Notes: generated by a model not told the origin, from the letters alone. Positions 16,298 to 25,678 are shown, counted from the stretch's first letter. The stretch is 44,782 nucleotides of DNA from Lachnospiraceae bacterium (GCA_020860755.1 JAJBTQ010000017.1:1-44782); one strand, 5' to 3'. Program-made: numbers and translations.

Positions 16298-17776
16298 TTA
16301 AGCAAACGGATTTTCCGTCGGGTATAAGTTTCCTGCCGGATGGTTGAATCCAATCTGTGTCGGATCCACCCCGATCAATTTAAATACGTCATAAAGCTCT
16401 TTCCCGAAGTGACCGAACGCCACGGCTCCGTGGTGCGGAAAATGGCCTTCTATCAGCACATGGCGGTAGAAACGGTCCATCTCAGGGATGGCAAATACGC
16501 CGGCGCTGCCAAAGGAACGGGTCGCGGCCGGCAGGACCTCACCTTGCGCTACGTAAGCCCTAAGCGTGCCTTGTGCAGTGCTCTGGAGACGATAAAACGT
16601 TATGTCTCCGGGAATGATATCTCCCTCGAGAGTTCCGTTGGTCACCTCGACCGGCAGGCTTCTGGCCATGATCCTCTGGTAATTCATCCGGTGTGATACG
16701 AGTTTTTGCGAACAGGTATTCCCGCAGTGGAAGCCCATAAATACCTCGTTTTGTCTGTAGTCATACGTTCCAAGGATATCTTCGCGGTAAAGCGAGTCAG
16801 GTATGGTATTGTTAATATCGAGCAGTGTTACGATGTCGTCGCTTATGCACTGCCCGATATATTCACTTAAAGCTCCGTATAAATCCACCTCACAGGAGAC
16901 CGGAATACCTCTCCCGGTAAGACGGCTGTTGACATAACAGGGAACAAATTCAAACTGGGTCTGAAATGCGGGCCAGCATTTTCCTGAAAGTACCACGTAG
17001 TCGCAGGAGCCTTTGTGCTCTCCGATCCAGTCGAGAAGAGTAATCTCATATTGTGCAAGGCGGGGAAGCATATTCGGCATAGTATTTCCCTCGCCGAGCT
17101 CTGCGGCCATATCAGCTGCTATATCTTGGATCCGGGAGTCATTCTCGTGATTTTTAAATGCCTCAAACAGGTCAAGCTCCGAATTTTCTTCCACTTCGAC
17201 TCCGAGATCATAAAACGGTTTGACCGGTGCATTGCAAGCAAAAAAGTTGAGCGGTCTTGGACCAAAACTGATTACTTTAAGGCTCTTTAAGCCGAGAATG
17301 GCGCGTGCGATCGGAATAAAATCGTGGAGCATATCGGCGCATTGCCCGGCATTGCCGATGGGCTGTTCCGGGATGTAGGCTCTTACATTACGAAGGGACA
17401 GGTTATAGCTGGCATTCAACATTCCACAAAATGCGTCTCCCCGACCATCGATGAGATCCTCTTCCTCGGCTGCGCCGATGAACATGGCCGGACCGTCAAA
17501 TTTTTGCGCCAGCATCGTCTCAGAGATCTCCGGGCCGAAGTTGCCGAGATACACACAGAGTGCATTGCAGCCTTCCTTTTTTATATCATCCAAAGCCTGC
17601 ATCATGTGGATCTCACTCTCGAGAATACAGATCGGGCATTCATACACGGCTCCATCTCTGTATTTTTCATTGTATGCGGATATCAGTCGCTCCCGCCTGC
17701 CGGCGGAAAGGCTTTCCGGAAAACAGTCACGGCTCACCGCGACAACCCCTATTTTCACTTCCGGAACATTGATCAT
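16298..17776 (-). CDS. L-fucose/L-arabinose isomerase-family sugar isomerase
   Basis: The 492-residue protein has the FucI/AraA architecture: an N-terminal Rossmann-like region (KIGVVAVSRDCFPE, ALCVYLGNFGPE) and a metal-binding C-terminal half. Candidate Mn ligands are Glu296 in VSCEVDLYGALSEY, Asp320 in LLDINN, His350 in GFHCGN and a His of HFPHHGAVAFGH near 445-456. The family interconverts aldoses and ketoses. Being first in an operon with xylulokinase, it probably supplies a ketopentose, but whether from xylose, arabinose or another sugar is open. No XylA-type xylose isomerase is present in the window. The ATG at 17776 starts the operon. Confidence 0.82.
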   Translation of the reverse strand: MINVPEVKIGVVAVSRDCFPESLSAGRRERLISAYNEKYRDGAVYECPICILESEIHMMQALDDIKKEGCNALCVYLGNFGPEISETMLAQKFDGPAMFIGAAEEEDLIDGRGDAFCGMLNASYNLSLRNVRAYIPEQPIGNAGQCADMLHDFIPIARAILGLKSLKVISFGPRPLNFFACNAPVKPFYDLGVEVEENSELDLFEAFKNHENDSRIQDIAADMAAELGEGNTMPNMLPRLAQYEITLLDWIGEHKGSCDYVVLSGKCWPAFQTQFEFVPCYVNSRLTGRGIPVSCEVDLYGALSEYIGQCISDDIVTLLDINNTIPDSLYREDILGTYDYRQNEVFMGFHCGNTCSQKLVSHRMNYQRIMARSLPVEVTNGTLEGDIIPGDITFYRLQSTAQGTLRAYVAQGEVLPAATRSFGSAGVFAIPEMDRFYRHVLIEGHFPHHGAVAFGHFGKELYDVFKLIGVDPTQIGFNHPAGNLYPTENPFA

Positions 17777-17788
17777 TTGTTTTGCCTC

Positions 17789-17836
17789 CCAATTATTCAG
17801 ATTGTAAGTAAATCATTAGAATCATAACATAATTGG
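17789..17836. promoter_or_regulatory. Inverted repeat upstream of the pentose operon
   Basis: CCAATTAT (17789-17796) and ATAATTGG (17829-17836) form an 8-bp inverted repeat with 32 bp between. It lies just ahead of the isomerase start. A TATGAT -10-like box on the minus strand lies between the arms. It could be an operator or a leader hairpin. No regulator gene is nearby. Confidence 0.35.
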
Positions 17837-17912
17837 CTTAAAATTTCTATTCTTTTTGCTTACTGTCTTTAAGGGGAGCATACTGATACGAAAGAGATAT
17901 GAGCTTTACCGC

Positions 17913-17944
17913 AAAAAACCGGTATGCCATCCTTGGCATACCGG
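17913..17944 (-). terminator. Terminator of the rpsB-tsf operon
   Basis: On the minus strand a perfect 11-bp stem pairs CCGGTATGCCA (17944-17934) with TGGCATACCGG (17929-17919). The 4-nt loop is followed by six T (17918-17913). It follows tsf by 27 bp. Confidence 0.92.
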
Positions 17945-17971
17945 CTGTAAGTTGAATCAATTTTATAAAAA

Positions 17972-18913
17972 TTAGTTTCCGGCCATCTGAGCGGCAACCT
18001 CCGCAGCAAAGTCTTCCTGCTTTTTCTCAATGCCTTCACCGGTCTCAAAGCGAATGAAACCTTTCACCATGATATCGGCTCCGGTATCTTTCGCAACCTG
18101 ATCGACATACTGGGAAACGGTCTGCTTGCCGTCCTCTGCCTTCACATAGATCTGATCCATGAGACAGATCTCTTTTAACTCTTTGTTTACACGGCCCTTG
18201 ATGATCCCTTCGATCACTTTCTCGGGCTTCTGGGACTCTTTCGGATCGTTCATGATCTGAGCCCGGAGGATCTCCTCCTCATGCGCGATAAACTCTTCGC
18301 TGATCTCAGAGCGGTCAGTGTACTGCGGACGAAGGGCCGCAACCTGCATAGCAAGATTCTTGGCCATCTCTTTGATTTCATCATTGATGACATCTGTCTT
18401 AACATCGACAAGAACGCCGATCTTTCCGCCCATATGAGTGTATGGCGCGATAAAACCTTCCGGCTCTTCCAACCTGTCTACGCGACGATTCTTTATATTC
18501 TCGCCTATCAAAGCGATCTGAACGGCAAGTTCTGCGGTGACCGTCTTTTCCGGTGCTGCCTGCCAGGGCTCTTCAAGGAACGCCTCCACATCCATAGCGG
18601 GTGTGTCGAGGGCCTGATCCGCAACCATCGATACATAGGTCCGGAATTTCTCATTCTTTGCTACAAAGTCTGTCTCGGAATTGACCTCTACGGCAACCGC
18701 CTTATCCCCGGCGTCCGAAACCTTCAAAGAAACAAGTCCCTCAGCAGCGATCCTGCCGGACTTTTTTACGGCTTTTGCGAGCCCCTTCTCACGGAGCACC
18801 TCGCCCGCCTTATCCATATCGCCGTCGGCTTCCATCAGGGCATTTTTGCAGTCCATCATGCCGGCGCCGCTCATCTCTCTCAATTCTTTTACCATTGCCG
18901 CTGTAATCGTCAT
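17972..18913 (-). CDS. tsf: Translation elongation factor Ts
   Basis: EF-Ts recharges EF-Tu with GTP. The 313-residue protein starts MTITAAMVKELREMSGAGMMDCKNALMEADGDMDKA, the conserved N-terminal module that contacts EF-Tu. VAVEVNSETDFVAKNEKF follows. The start at 18913 has GGAGGAG upstream. An in-frame TTG five codons earlier merely overlaps that ribosome-binding site. It lies 36 bp after rpsB and shares its promoter and terminator. Confidence 0.97.
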   Translation of the reverse strand: MTITAAMVKELREMSGAGMMDCKNALMEADGDMDKAGEVLREKGLAKAVKKSGRIAAEGLVSLKVSDAGDKAVAVEVNSETDFVAKNEKFRTYVSMVADQALDTPAMDVEAFLEEPWQAAPEKTVTAELAVQIALIGENIKNRRVDRLEEPEGFIAPYTHMGGKIGVLVDVKTDVINDEIKEMAKNLAMQVAALRPQYTDRSEISEEFIAHEEEILRAQIMNDPKESQKPEKVIEGIIKGRVNKELKEICLMDQIYVKAEDGKQTVSQYVDQVAKDTGADIMVKGFIRFETGEGIEKKQEDFAAEVAAQMAGN

Positions 18914-18949
18914 ATCTGTCTCCTCCAAATGAAATCTATACTGTCCGAA

Positions 18950-19768
18950 CTACTCTTCTGCCGGTTCTTGGGCAACTGCCTCTTCCTGCATGCCCTCTTC
19001 CGGGTAAGTCTCATCATCAAACTCGTCCGGTACGGCGTAGTTGCCAAGCTCATCGTAGTTGTCCTGCTCGGAATCCTCTTCCACAAGTCCCTGTTTTGCC
19101 TCAATGACCGCATCGGCCATAGTGGAAACGATCAGCTTTACCGCGCGAATCGCATCGTCGTTGCCCGGGATCACATAATCGAGCTCTTCGGGGTCACAGT
19201 TGGTATCCGCGATACCAATCAGCGGGATGCCGAGAATATGCGCTTCAAGGACGCAGTTCCGCTCTTTTTTGGGGTCTACGACAAAGATCGCGTCCGGCAG
19301 ACGGTTCATTTCGCGAACGCCTCCGAGATTGCGAAGCAGTTTGTCTTTCTCTTTGCGCAGGGAGATCACTTCTTTTTTGGGAAGCACATCGAACGTGCCG
19401 TCTTCCTCCATCTGTTCCAGCTCTTTTAAGCGGTCCACACGGCTCCGGATAGTCTTGAAATTCGTCAGCATGCCGCCGAGCCATCTCTCGTTCACGTAGT
19501 ACATTCCGCAGCGCTCCGCCTCGGTTTGGACAGAATCCTGCGCCTGTTTCTTGGTTCCGACAAAAAGAATGGTACCACCTTCAGATACGATCTGAGAGAC
19601 CGCATCGTAGGCCTCATCGATCTTCACGACCGATTTCTGCAGGTCGATGATGTAGATCCCGTTCCGCTCCGTGTAGATATAGGGAGCCATTTTCGGGTTC
19701 CATCTTCTCGTCTGATGCCCAAAATGGACGCCTGCCTCCAACAGTTGTTTCATTGAAATTACACTCAT
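18950..19768 (-). CDS. rpsB: Ribosomal protein S2
   Basis: The 272-residue S2 carries [27 protein letters not shown] and FVGTKKQAQ, both hallmarks. The last about 45 residues are an acidic tail ([21 protein letters not shown] and on to EPAEE) beyond the usual S2 end. The start at 19768 has GGAGGA upstream. An ATG at 19783 lies inside that site and is not used. A strong promoter and a structured leader precede it. Confidence 0.97.
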   Translation of the reverse strand: MSVISMKQLLEAGVHFGHQTRRWNPKMAPYIYTERNGIYIIDLQKSVVKIDEAYDAVSQIVSEGGTILFVGTKKQAQDSVQTEAERCGMYYVNERWLGGMLTNFKTIRSRVDRLKELEQMEEDGTFDVLPKKEVISLRKEKDKLLRNLGGVREMNRLPDAIFVVDPKKERNCVLEAHILGIPLIGIADTNCDPEELDYVIPGNDDAIRAVKLIVSTMADAVIEAKQGLVEEDSEQDNYDELGNYAVPDEFDDETYPEEGMQEEAVAQEPAEE

Positions 19769-19797
19769 ATCAGTTTCCTCCATGGTTAAATTCTTCC

Positions 19798-19856
19798 ATG
19801 CGCATCAAGCTGCCGTTTCACCCGGGATCGGGCACCATGCCGGTCAGTCCTCGCAT
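19798..19856 (-). promoter_or_regulatory. Structured leader of rpsB, candidate S2 autoregulation site
   Basis: The untranslated region can form three nested helices: ATGCG (19856-19852) with CGCAT (19802-19798), CTG-a-CCG (19847-19841) with CGGCAG (19815-19810), and a CCCG-ATCC-CGGG tip (19832-19821). It lies between the promoter and the ribosome-binding site. Autoregulation by S2 is known in other bacteria. A specific family match is not established here. Confidence 0.45.
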
Positions 19857-19914
19857 GTGATTGATATTTTGCTGTCCGGAAAAGAAAAAAACCTCTAATT
19901 TCCCAGACTTAGGT

Positions 19915-19943
19915 AGTATATCATACCAATATACGGGATTCAA
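19915..19943 (-). promoter_or_regulatory. rpsB-tsf promoter
   Basis: TTGAAT (19943-19938), a 17-bp spacer and TATACT (19920-19915), preceded by TGA, form a strong extended -10 promoter. It lies about 145 bp upstream of rpsB and just downstream of codY. Flanking arms AAGAAAAAACC and GGTTTTTTTCTT (about 19955-19941 and 19894-19880 on the minus strand) could pair as a long-looped terminator for codY. Confidence 0.8.
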
Positions 19944-19987
19944 GGTTTTTTCTTAAAAATATAGGATAATATAGACAATACTGCCTG

Positions 19988-20749
19988 TCAGTCGAGTTCA
20001 TCAAAGACGGCATCGTTTAAAACTTTGATATAGGTCCCCTTCATCCCGGAGGATCTGGACTCGATCACGCCGGCGCTTTCAAACTTGCGAAGAGCGTTTA
20101 CGATCACGGAGCGGGTGATCCCATATCAGTCGGCGATCTTGCTGGCGACAAGGATTCCTTCGTTTCCATCCAGCTCATCAAATATATGGCGGATCGCATC
20201 TGTCTCGGAATAGGAAAGTGTCCCGAACGCTGATTTGACAACCTGTATCTTGCGGGACTCCTCCTGGTTCTCTTCATTGACGGAGCGCATCATTTCCAGG
20301 CCGACAACGGTTGAACCATATTCACAGAGAATGATGTCATCGATATCATAGGCGTCATCCTGTCGATAGACAAATAGTGTGCCCAGTCTTTCACCGGCTA
20401 TGTCGATCGGTGCGATCGTCACATGATAGCTGTGTGAATCGTTCCTCTCAAAACCAAGCGTCTCAAGATTTACATTTTCTTTCGTAGAGAGGATGCTTAA
20501 AAGTCTCTCATTTAAATTGTTATCTATGAAACCGCCGACCTGTTCGATCAGAAGTTCATCGATGACGTCAATATCCTTTGCATCGGAAACTCCGAGCACC
20601 TTTCCCTTTTTGCTGAGTACCAGAACATTTGAACAGAGGATCTCCGTCATAACGGCACAGATATCATTAAAGACAACCTTTGATGAATTGTTGTTGTGCA
20701 GTAATTTTCCGATTTTTCTGGTCTTGTCTAATAACTGAACGCTGCTCAT
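19988..20749 (-). pseudogene. codY: codY, interrupted by an in-frame TGA in the DNA-binding helix
   Basis: CodY is the global nutrient repressor that senses branched-chain amino acids and GTP. The first 207 codons encode the GAF domain and linker (MSSVQLLDKTRKIGKLL, then GILVASKIAD). Codon 208 is TGA (20128-20126). The same frame then continues with [38 protein letters not shown] to a stop at 19988-19990. Those 45 codons are the recognition helix and wing of CodY, perfectly conserved. The TGA replaces the arginine normally found in KIADR-GITRS. A truncated product would keep the sensor but lose DNA binding. The gene starts at 20749 with GGAGGG, immediately after topA. A sequencing error, a real nonsense mutation or readthrough cannot be told apart here. 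Confidence 0.9.
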
Positions 20750-20750
20750 A

Positions 20751-22841
20751 TCATCCCTCCGATGCATCTTTTATGCGTTCCGCAGCTATTTCCTCCACAT
20801 GGCCGCAGTTCGGATCTGCGCAAACCAGCTTATTTCCTCTTTCGACCATATATCCTCCACATTCAGGGCAGGGTTTGGAGGAAGGTTTTTGCCATGACAT
20901 AAAGTCACAGTTTGGATTGTCCTCACAGCCGTAATATTTTCTGCCTTTCCGCGTCTTTTTGAGCACGATATCTTTTCCACACTTGGGACAGGACACGCCG
21001 ATCTTTTCTAAGAGCGGCTTTGTGTTTCTGCACTCCGGGAAGCCGGGACAGGCAAGGAACCGGCCGTGCGGGCCGTATTTCACGACCATATTGCGTCCGC
21101 AAAGCTCACAGATCTCGTCTGAAACTTCATCGCGGATCTCAACCTTTTCAAGATTCTGTTCCGCAGCTTTTACCGCTTCATCCAGATCGGGATAGAAGTT
21201 TCGGACAACCATTTTCCAGTCGATCGTCCCATCTTCCACATCGTCAAGCAGGGATTCCATATTTGCCGTAAACTGTTCGTCTACAATCTCGGAAAACTCT
21301 TCTTTCATGATCCGGTTTACGACCTCTCCAAGCTCAGAGACATAGAGGTTTTTGTTCTCTTTGATCACATATCTCCGGCTGATCAGCGTCGTAATGGTCG
21401 GCGCGTATGTGCTGGGACGTCCGATCCCGAGCTCTTCCATCGTTTTTACCAGGGTCGCCTCCGTAAAATGCGGCGGAGGCTGGGTAAAGTGCTGGTCTGC
21501 CGTGAGATCCTGTTTCTCAAGGACGGCACCTTTCTCAAGATTTTTTGAAAGAGCCTTGTCTGATTTTTTCTCATCTAAGGAATATACGGACATGAATCCG
21601 TCAAAGACCACTCTGGATGAAGACAGATTGAAGCGATATTTCCCGGCGCTGATCTTAACGGAAGTCGTCTCATAGACTGCCGCCGTCATGCGGCTCGCCA
21701 CAAAGCGGTTCCAGATTATTTGATATAGCCGGTACTGATCACGTGTCAGAGAATCCTTCACCTTTGCCGGCGTATAGCGGATGTCTGTCGGACGGATCGC
21801 TTCGTGTGCATCCTGGATCCTTGCGTCGGAACTTCCGGCTGCAGTCTGATGAGCGGTATAGGCTTCTCCGTATACCTCTTCGATATACGCTGTGGCTGCA
21901 GTGACGGCCTCTTCGGAGACTCTCGTAGAATCCGTACGAAGATAAGTGATGAGGCCTACCGATCCGCTCCCTTTGATGTTGACGCCTTCATAGAGCTGCT
22001 GCGCCAAGCGCATTGTCTTTTGTGTTGAAAAATTAAGATGACGACTGGCTTCCTGTTGAAGTGTGCTCGTACTGAACGGAAGCGGCGGTTTTTTCGTGCG
22101 CTCGTTCTTTTTTATGTCGAGTACCTTATATTCTGCCCCCTCAAGAGCAGCCAGGATCTCGTCCAACTGATCTTTGTTTGTGATCTGGATTTTGCCCTTG
22201 CTGTCACCGCAAAACGATGCAATGATCGGTTTTTTTGCTCCTTCAGGCAGAAGATGTGCGTCAAGAGTCCAGTATTCTTCCGGAATAAATGCCGCGATCT
22301 CATCCTCACGGTCACAGATAATGCGAAGAGCCGCGGACTGCACACGACCGGCGCTTAAGCCTCTCTTTACCTTGGCCCAGAGCAGCGGACTGATCCGGTA
22401 TCCGACCATACGGTCTAAGATCCTCCTGGTCTGCTGGGCGTCGACGAGATCCATGTTGATCTCTCGCGGGTGCTTTAAAGATTCCTTCACTGCACTCTTT
22501 GTGATCTCATTGAACGTGATGCGCTTAACATTCTTTTCGTCCAGATTGAGAGCCTGGGAAAGATGCCACGAGATCGCCTCTCCCTCGCGGTCCGGATCGG
22601 TCGCGAGATAGATTTTATCCGCTTTTTTTACTTCTTTTCTGAGATTGGCAAGAATGTCGCCTTTGCCGCGAATGGTAATGTATTTCGGCTCGAAATCGTT
22701 CTCTACATCGATGCCCAATGTGCTCTTCGGAAGATCCCTTACGTGACCGTTTGAGGCAGTCACTTCATAGTTTTTACCAAGAAATTTTTTGATGGTCTTG
22801 ACCTTTGCCGGAGACTCAACGATCACTAAATTCTTTGCCAT
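20751..22841 (-). CDS. topA: DNA topoisomerase I
   Basis: The 696-residue type IA enzyme relaxes negative supercoils. It has a Toprim domain with TDPDREGE at 81-88 and the active-site Tyr300 in GLITYLRTDSTRVS. Three C-terminal zinc-ribbon cysteine sets follow (CELCGRN...CPGFPEC, CPKCGKD...CEDNPNC, CPECGGY...CADPNC). The length is typical of Firmicutes TopA. The ATG at 22841 has AAAGGAT upstream. codY starts immediately after its stop. Confidence 0.97.
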   Translation of the reverse strand: MAKNLVIVESPAKVKTIKKFLGKNYEVTASNGHVRDLPKSTLGIDVENDFEPKYITIRGKGDILANLRKEVKKADKIYLATDPDREGEAISWHLSQALNLDEKNVKRITFNEITKSAVKESLKHPREINMDLVDAQQTRRILDRMVGYRISPLLWAKVKRGLSAGRVQSAALRIICDREDEIAAFIPEEYWTLDAHLLPEGAKKPIIASFCGDSKGKIQITNKDQLDEILAALEGAEYKVLDIKKNERTKKPPLPFSTSTLQQEASRHLNFSTQKTMRLAQQLYEGVNIKGSGSVGLITYLRTDSTRVSEEAVTAATAYIEEVYGEAYTAHQTAAGSSDARIQDAHEAIRPTDIRYTPAKVKDSLTRDQYRLYQIIWNRFVASRMTAAVYETTSVKISAGKYRFNLSSSRVVFDGFMSVYSLDEKKSDKALSKNLEKGAVLEKQDLTADQHFTQPPPHFTEATLVKTMEELGIGRPSTYAPTITTLISRRYVIKENKNLYVSELGEVVNRIMKEEFSEIVDEQFTANMESLLDDVEDGTIDWKMVVRNFYPDLDEAVKAAEQNLEKVEIRDEVSDEICELCGRNMVVKYGPHGRFLACPGFPECRNTKPLLEKIGVSCPKCGKDIVLKKTRKGRKYYGCEDNPNCDFMSWQKPSSKPCPECGGYMVERGNKLVCADPNCGHVEEIAAERIKDASEG

Positions 22842-23031
22842 AATCTATCCTTTTCAAAGTGTATTATTATAATATGGTTTGCACTCATTACGGGCTCAAA
22901 CAAGACACACTATACACTATCACTCTCTCTTTTTCAAGAGCTAATTTCTCTATTTTTTTCACGTTTTTTCATTTTTAAGGAACAATACGTGCTTTTTTCA
23001 GATAATTATAAAAGTAAAATTTTCGCTGTTT

Positions 23032-24114
23032 TTATAATTTTCTGCAAAAGTAGTTTTGAAAGGTTTCCTGTACCAGCTTATATTTTTTTAATGTACCGAG
23101 AGCGTCCAGCACCGTCAAAAGATCCAGTCCGCTCTCATGCGTAATGACATCAAGATGTTTTACATCCAGATCTATGCAGTTATATACACAGGCAGCTTCT
23201 CTGGATAGAGAAATTTCTCCTATAGGATTCTTTTTCTTTTTCGCCGTATTGACAATGCCGGTATTTTTAAGAAAACTGTTCATATCGACAAAGATGCCTG
23301 CCCCCTGCTCGATCAGGCGGTTGCAGCCGACGCTTAATGGATCCAGATATCGTCCCGGAACCGCATAGACATCCTTCCCCTGGTCGAGCGCACAGTCAGC
23401 GGTGATCAGGGAACCGCTCCTCTCTCTCGCCTCTACGACGATCAGGATGTCTGCAAGAGCGCTGATGATCCGGTTTCGCATCGGGAAAAATTTTGGCTGC
23501 GGTTGTGTTCCGGGCAGAAACTCAGATAAAACTCCTCCGTTGCCGGAGAGGATATTGTTATAGATATTTATGGACGTCCTTGGATAACAGACATCACAGC
23601 CGCCTCCCAGAATGGCGAATGTGTCTCCCCCTGCTTCCAAAGCTCCTGCGTGGGAGGCAGAGTCAATGCCGAGCGCCATGCCGCTTATCACTTGTATGTC
23701 ATACTCTGCCATTGTCTTGCCGATCATACGTGAAATGCTTCTGCCGTATTCGGAACAGTCGCGCGCTCCGACAATCGCTACGCTTCTTTTTTGTTCCAAT
23801 GGCAGATTCCCTTTCACGAAGAGTGCATAAGGGGCATCGCTTATCTCAAGCAAGCGTTCCGGATAGGAATCGCTTTTCCAGGGAATGAATTGAATATCAC
23901 CTTTTAGAAACTTCTTCCACTCTCCTTCTATATCAAATGCCTCCCTGCTTTTTTCAATGTATGAGATCTCTTCTTTTGTAAACAGGCACAGATTAATAAG
24001 CTGTCTGCCGGATAAGTGATAAAACTCTTTCGCGCCTCCTGTCATCTCGGAGACATGACGGCGCTTTTCATTTCCCAGTCTGTATAGCGTGGCCATCCAA
24101 AATTCATATTTCAT
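23032..24114 (-). CDS. dprA: DNA processing protein DprA/Smf
   Basis: The 360-residue DprA protects incoming single-stranded DNA and loads RecA during transformation. The extended Rossmann fold is clear: VAIVGARDCSEYGR, VISGMALGIDSASHAGALEAGG, FPMRNRIISALAD and GSLITADCALDQGKDVYAVPG. A C-terminal winged-helix-like DprA domain follows (DVITHESGLDLLTVLDALGTL). The ATG at 24114 has GGAGGTAGGAG upstream. It follows comM by 5 bp and precedes topA, a common order in Clostridia. Confidence 0.95.
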   Translation of the reverse strand: MKYEFWMATLYRLGNEKRRHVSEMTGGAKEFYHLSGRQLINLCLFTKEEISYIEKSREAFDIEGEWKKFLKGDIQFIPWKSDSYPERLLEISDAPYALFVKGNLPLEQKRSVAIVGARDCSEYGRSISRMIGKTMAEYDIQVISGMALGIDSASHAGALEAGGDTFAILGGGCDVCYPRTSINIYNNILSGNGGVLSEFLPGTQPQPKFFPMRNRIISALADILIVVEARERSGSLITADCALDQGKDVYAVPGRYLDPLSVGCNRLIEQGAGIFVDMNSFLKNTGIVNTAKKKKNPIGEISLSREAACVYNCIDLDVKHLDVITHESGLDLLTVLDALGTLKKYKLVQETFQNYFCRKL

Positions 24115-24119
24115 CTCTC

Positions 24120-25643
24120 CTACCTCCAGTATTTTTTATTCGGACTGCGGTAACAAAAGGCCTCTTCCAGATGTTTTAGTTTCATATTCTCTGATCCTTC
24201 CATATCGGCGATCGTACGAGCAACTTTTAAGATCTGGTTATAGGTGCGGGCAGAAAGCTGATACTCTTTAAACTTGTCCTGCATACTGTCGCGACTCTCC
24301 CGATCAAGGATGCAAAAACGTTCCAGATCCGAGTTTGGAATCTGGGCATTAAAGGAATACGACTTATCGCGAAACCGCTCTCTTTGGATTGCATGGGTGT
24401 GCTCAACCCGTTTACGAATGACAGCAGACGACTCAGGTCTTCCTTTTTTCTGCATTTCCGCAAAAGAGATCTCCTTTGTCTCCACACACAGGTCGATCCG
24501 GTCCAAGAGAGCCTGAGAGACACGGTTGATATATTGATGGATCATATAGGACGTGCAGCTGCATCGGTTGCGGTCCGGGTAATATCCGCAGGGACAGGGA
24601 TTCATAGAAGCAACAAGAATAAAGTCTGCCGGATAAGTGATGTTGGCATCAAGACGGGATAAGTGGATCTTCTTCTCCTCTAAAGGTTCCCGAAGCACCT
24701 CCAGAGTCCTCGGGGAAAATTCCGGCAGTTCGTCCAAGAACAGCACACCGTGATGCGCCAGGGAGATCTCTCCCGGCTTTGGAAACTTTCCACCGCCCGC
24801 GATCGCGACAGGGGTAGACGTGTGGTGCGGACTTCGAAACGGCCGTTCGTTTCGAACGATCCGTTTTTCATCGAGAAGGTTGTCGATGCTGTAAATCTGA
24901 GAGAGCTCCAGCTTCTCCTCTTTCGTCAGGTCGGGAAGGATCGTGGGGATCCGCCGGGCTGTCATCGTCTTCCCGGATCCCGGAGGACCGAGCATTAAGA
25001 GGTTGTGCATTCCGCTGACTGCTATCTCACAGGCGCGTCGAAGCATGGCCTGACCGTAGATCTCGGAAAAATCGACCGAATATCCCGTATCCCACATGCC
25101 TTCCTCATCCTGAATTTTATAAGGTGCCGAAAATCCTTCCCTGCAATATTTGATAAATGTCGAAATGTCTGGAGCCGGGATCACTTGGATATCTGTGATG
25201 ATGGCGGCTTCCCGCGCGTTTTGTTCCGGGACAAGTATCCCTTCGTAACCGCTTTCCTTTGCCATGATCGCGGCCGAGAGCACTCCGGTGACCGGAAGCA
25301 GCGCTCCGTTTAAACCGATCTCTCCGAGAAGGATATAGTCAGACAAAACCTCGCCGTCTATGATGCCGAGAGCCGACAGGACGGCCGCCGCGACCGGCAG
25401 ATCACAGCCGGTTCCGGATTTTCGAATATTTGCGGGGGTGAGATTGATCGTGATGTGTTTTGGAGGAAGAGAATATCCGCTGTTTTTAAGAGCCGTTCGG
25501 ACACGTTCTCTCGCTTCCCTGACTTCGGACGCAAGAAATCCAACCATCTCAAAGCAGGGCAGACCGTCACCGACATCCGCCTCCACTTTGACCGGCATGG
25601 CGCTAAGGCCATAGTGCATGGCCGTCGTGATCACACTGTACAT
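24120..25643 (-). CDS. comM: ComM/YifB family Mg-chelatase-like AAA ATPase
   Basis: The 507-residue protein has an N-terminal Lon-protease-like domain (about 1-180). The AAA ATPase module follows with Walker A LGPPGSGKTMTARRIP and Walker B GVLFLDELPEF. A C-terminal Mg-chelatase domain ends in CYRSPNKKYW. ComM is a branch-migration helicase that helps integrate transformed DNA, which suits the following dprA. The zinc-like CPCGYYPDRNRCSC stretch is typical. No obvious ribosome-binding site precedes the ATG. Confidence 0.93.
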   Translation of the reverse strand: MYSVITTAMHYGLSAMPVKVEADVGDGLPCFEMVGFLASEVREARERVRTALKNSGYSLPPKHITINLTPANIRKSGTGCDLPVAAAVLSALGIIDGEVLSDYILLGEIGLNGALLPVTGVLSAAIMAKESGYEGILVPEQNAREAAIITDIQVIPAPDISTFIKYCREGFSAPYKIQDEEGMWDTGYSVDFSEIYGQAMLRRACEIAVSGMHNLLMLGPPGSGKTMTARRIPTILPDLTKEEKLELSQIYSIDNLLDEKRIVRNERPFRSPHHTSTPVAIAGGGKFPKPGEISLAHHGVLFLDELPEFSPRTLEVLREPLEEKKIHLSRLDANITYPADFILVASMNPCPCGYYPDRNRCSCTSYMIHQYINRVSQALLDRIDLCVETKEISFAEMQKKGRPESSAVIRKRVEHTHAIQRERFRDKSYSFNAQIPNSDLERFCILDRESRDSMQDKFKEYQLSARTYNQILKVARTIADMEGSENMKLKHLEEAFCYRSPNKKYWR

Positions 25644-25678
25644 ATAAAATACCGTGGGTAAATTTCGAAACGAAAAAG

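Noticed and set aside
20126-20128. UGA as selenocysteine or a reassigned codon in codY
   Set aside because: CodY has no selenocysteine tradition, no adjacent stem-loop is evident, and UGA serves as a stop in other genes here (e.g. the CPBP gene).
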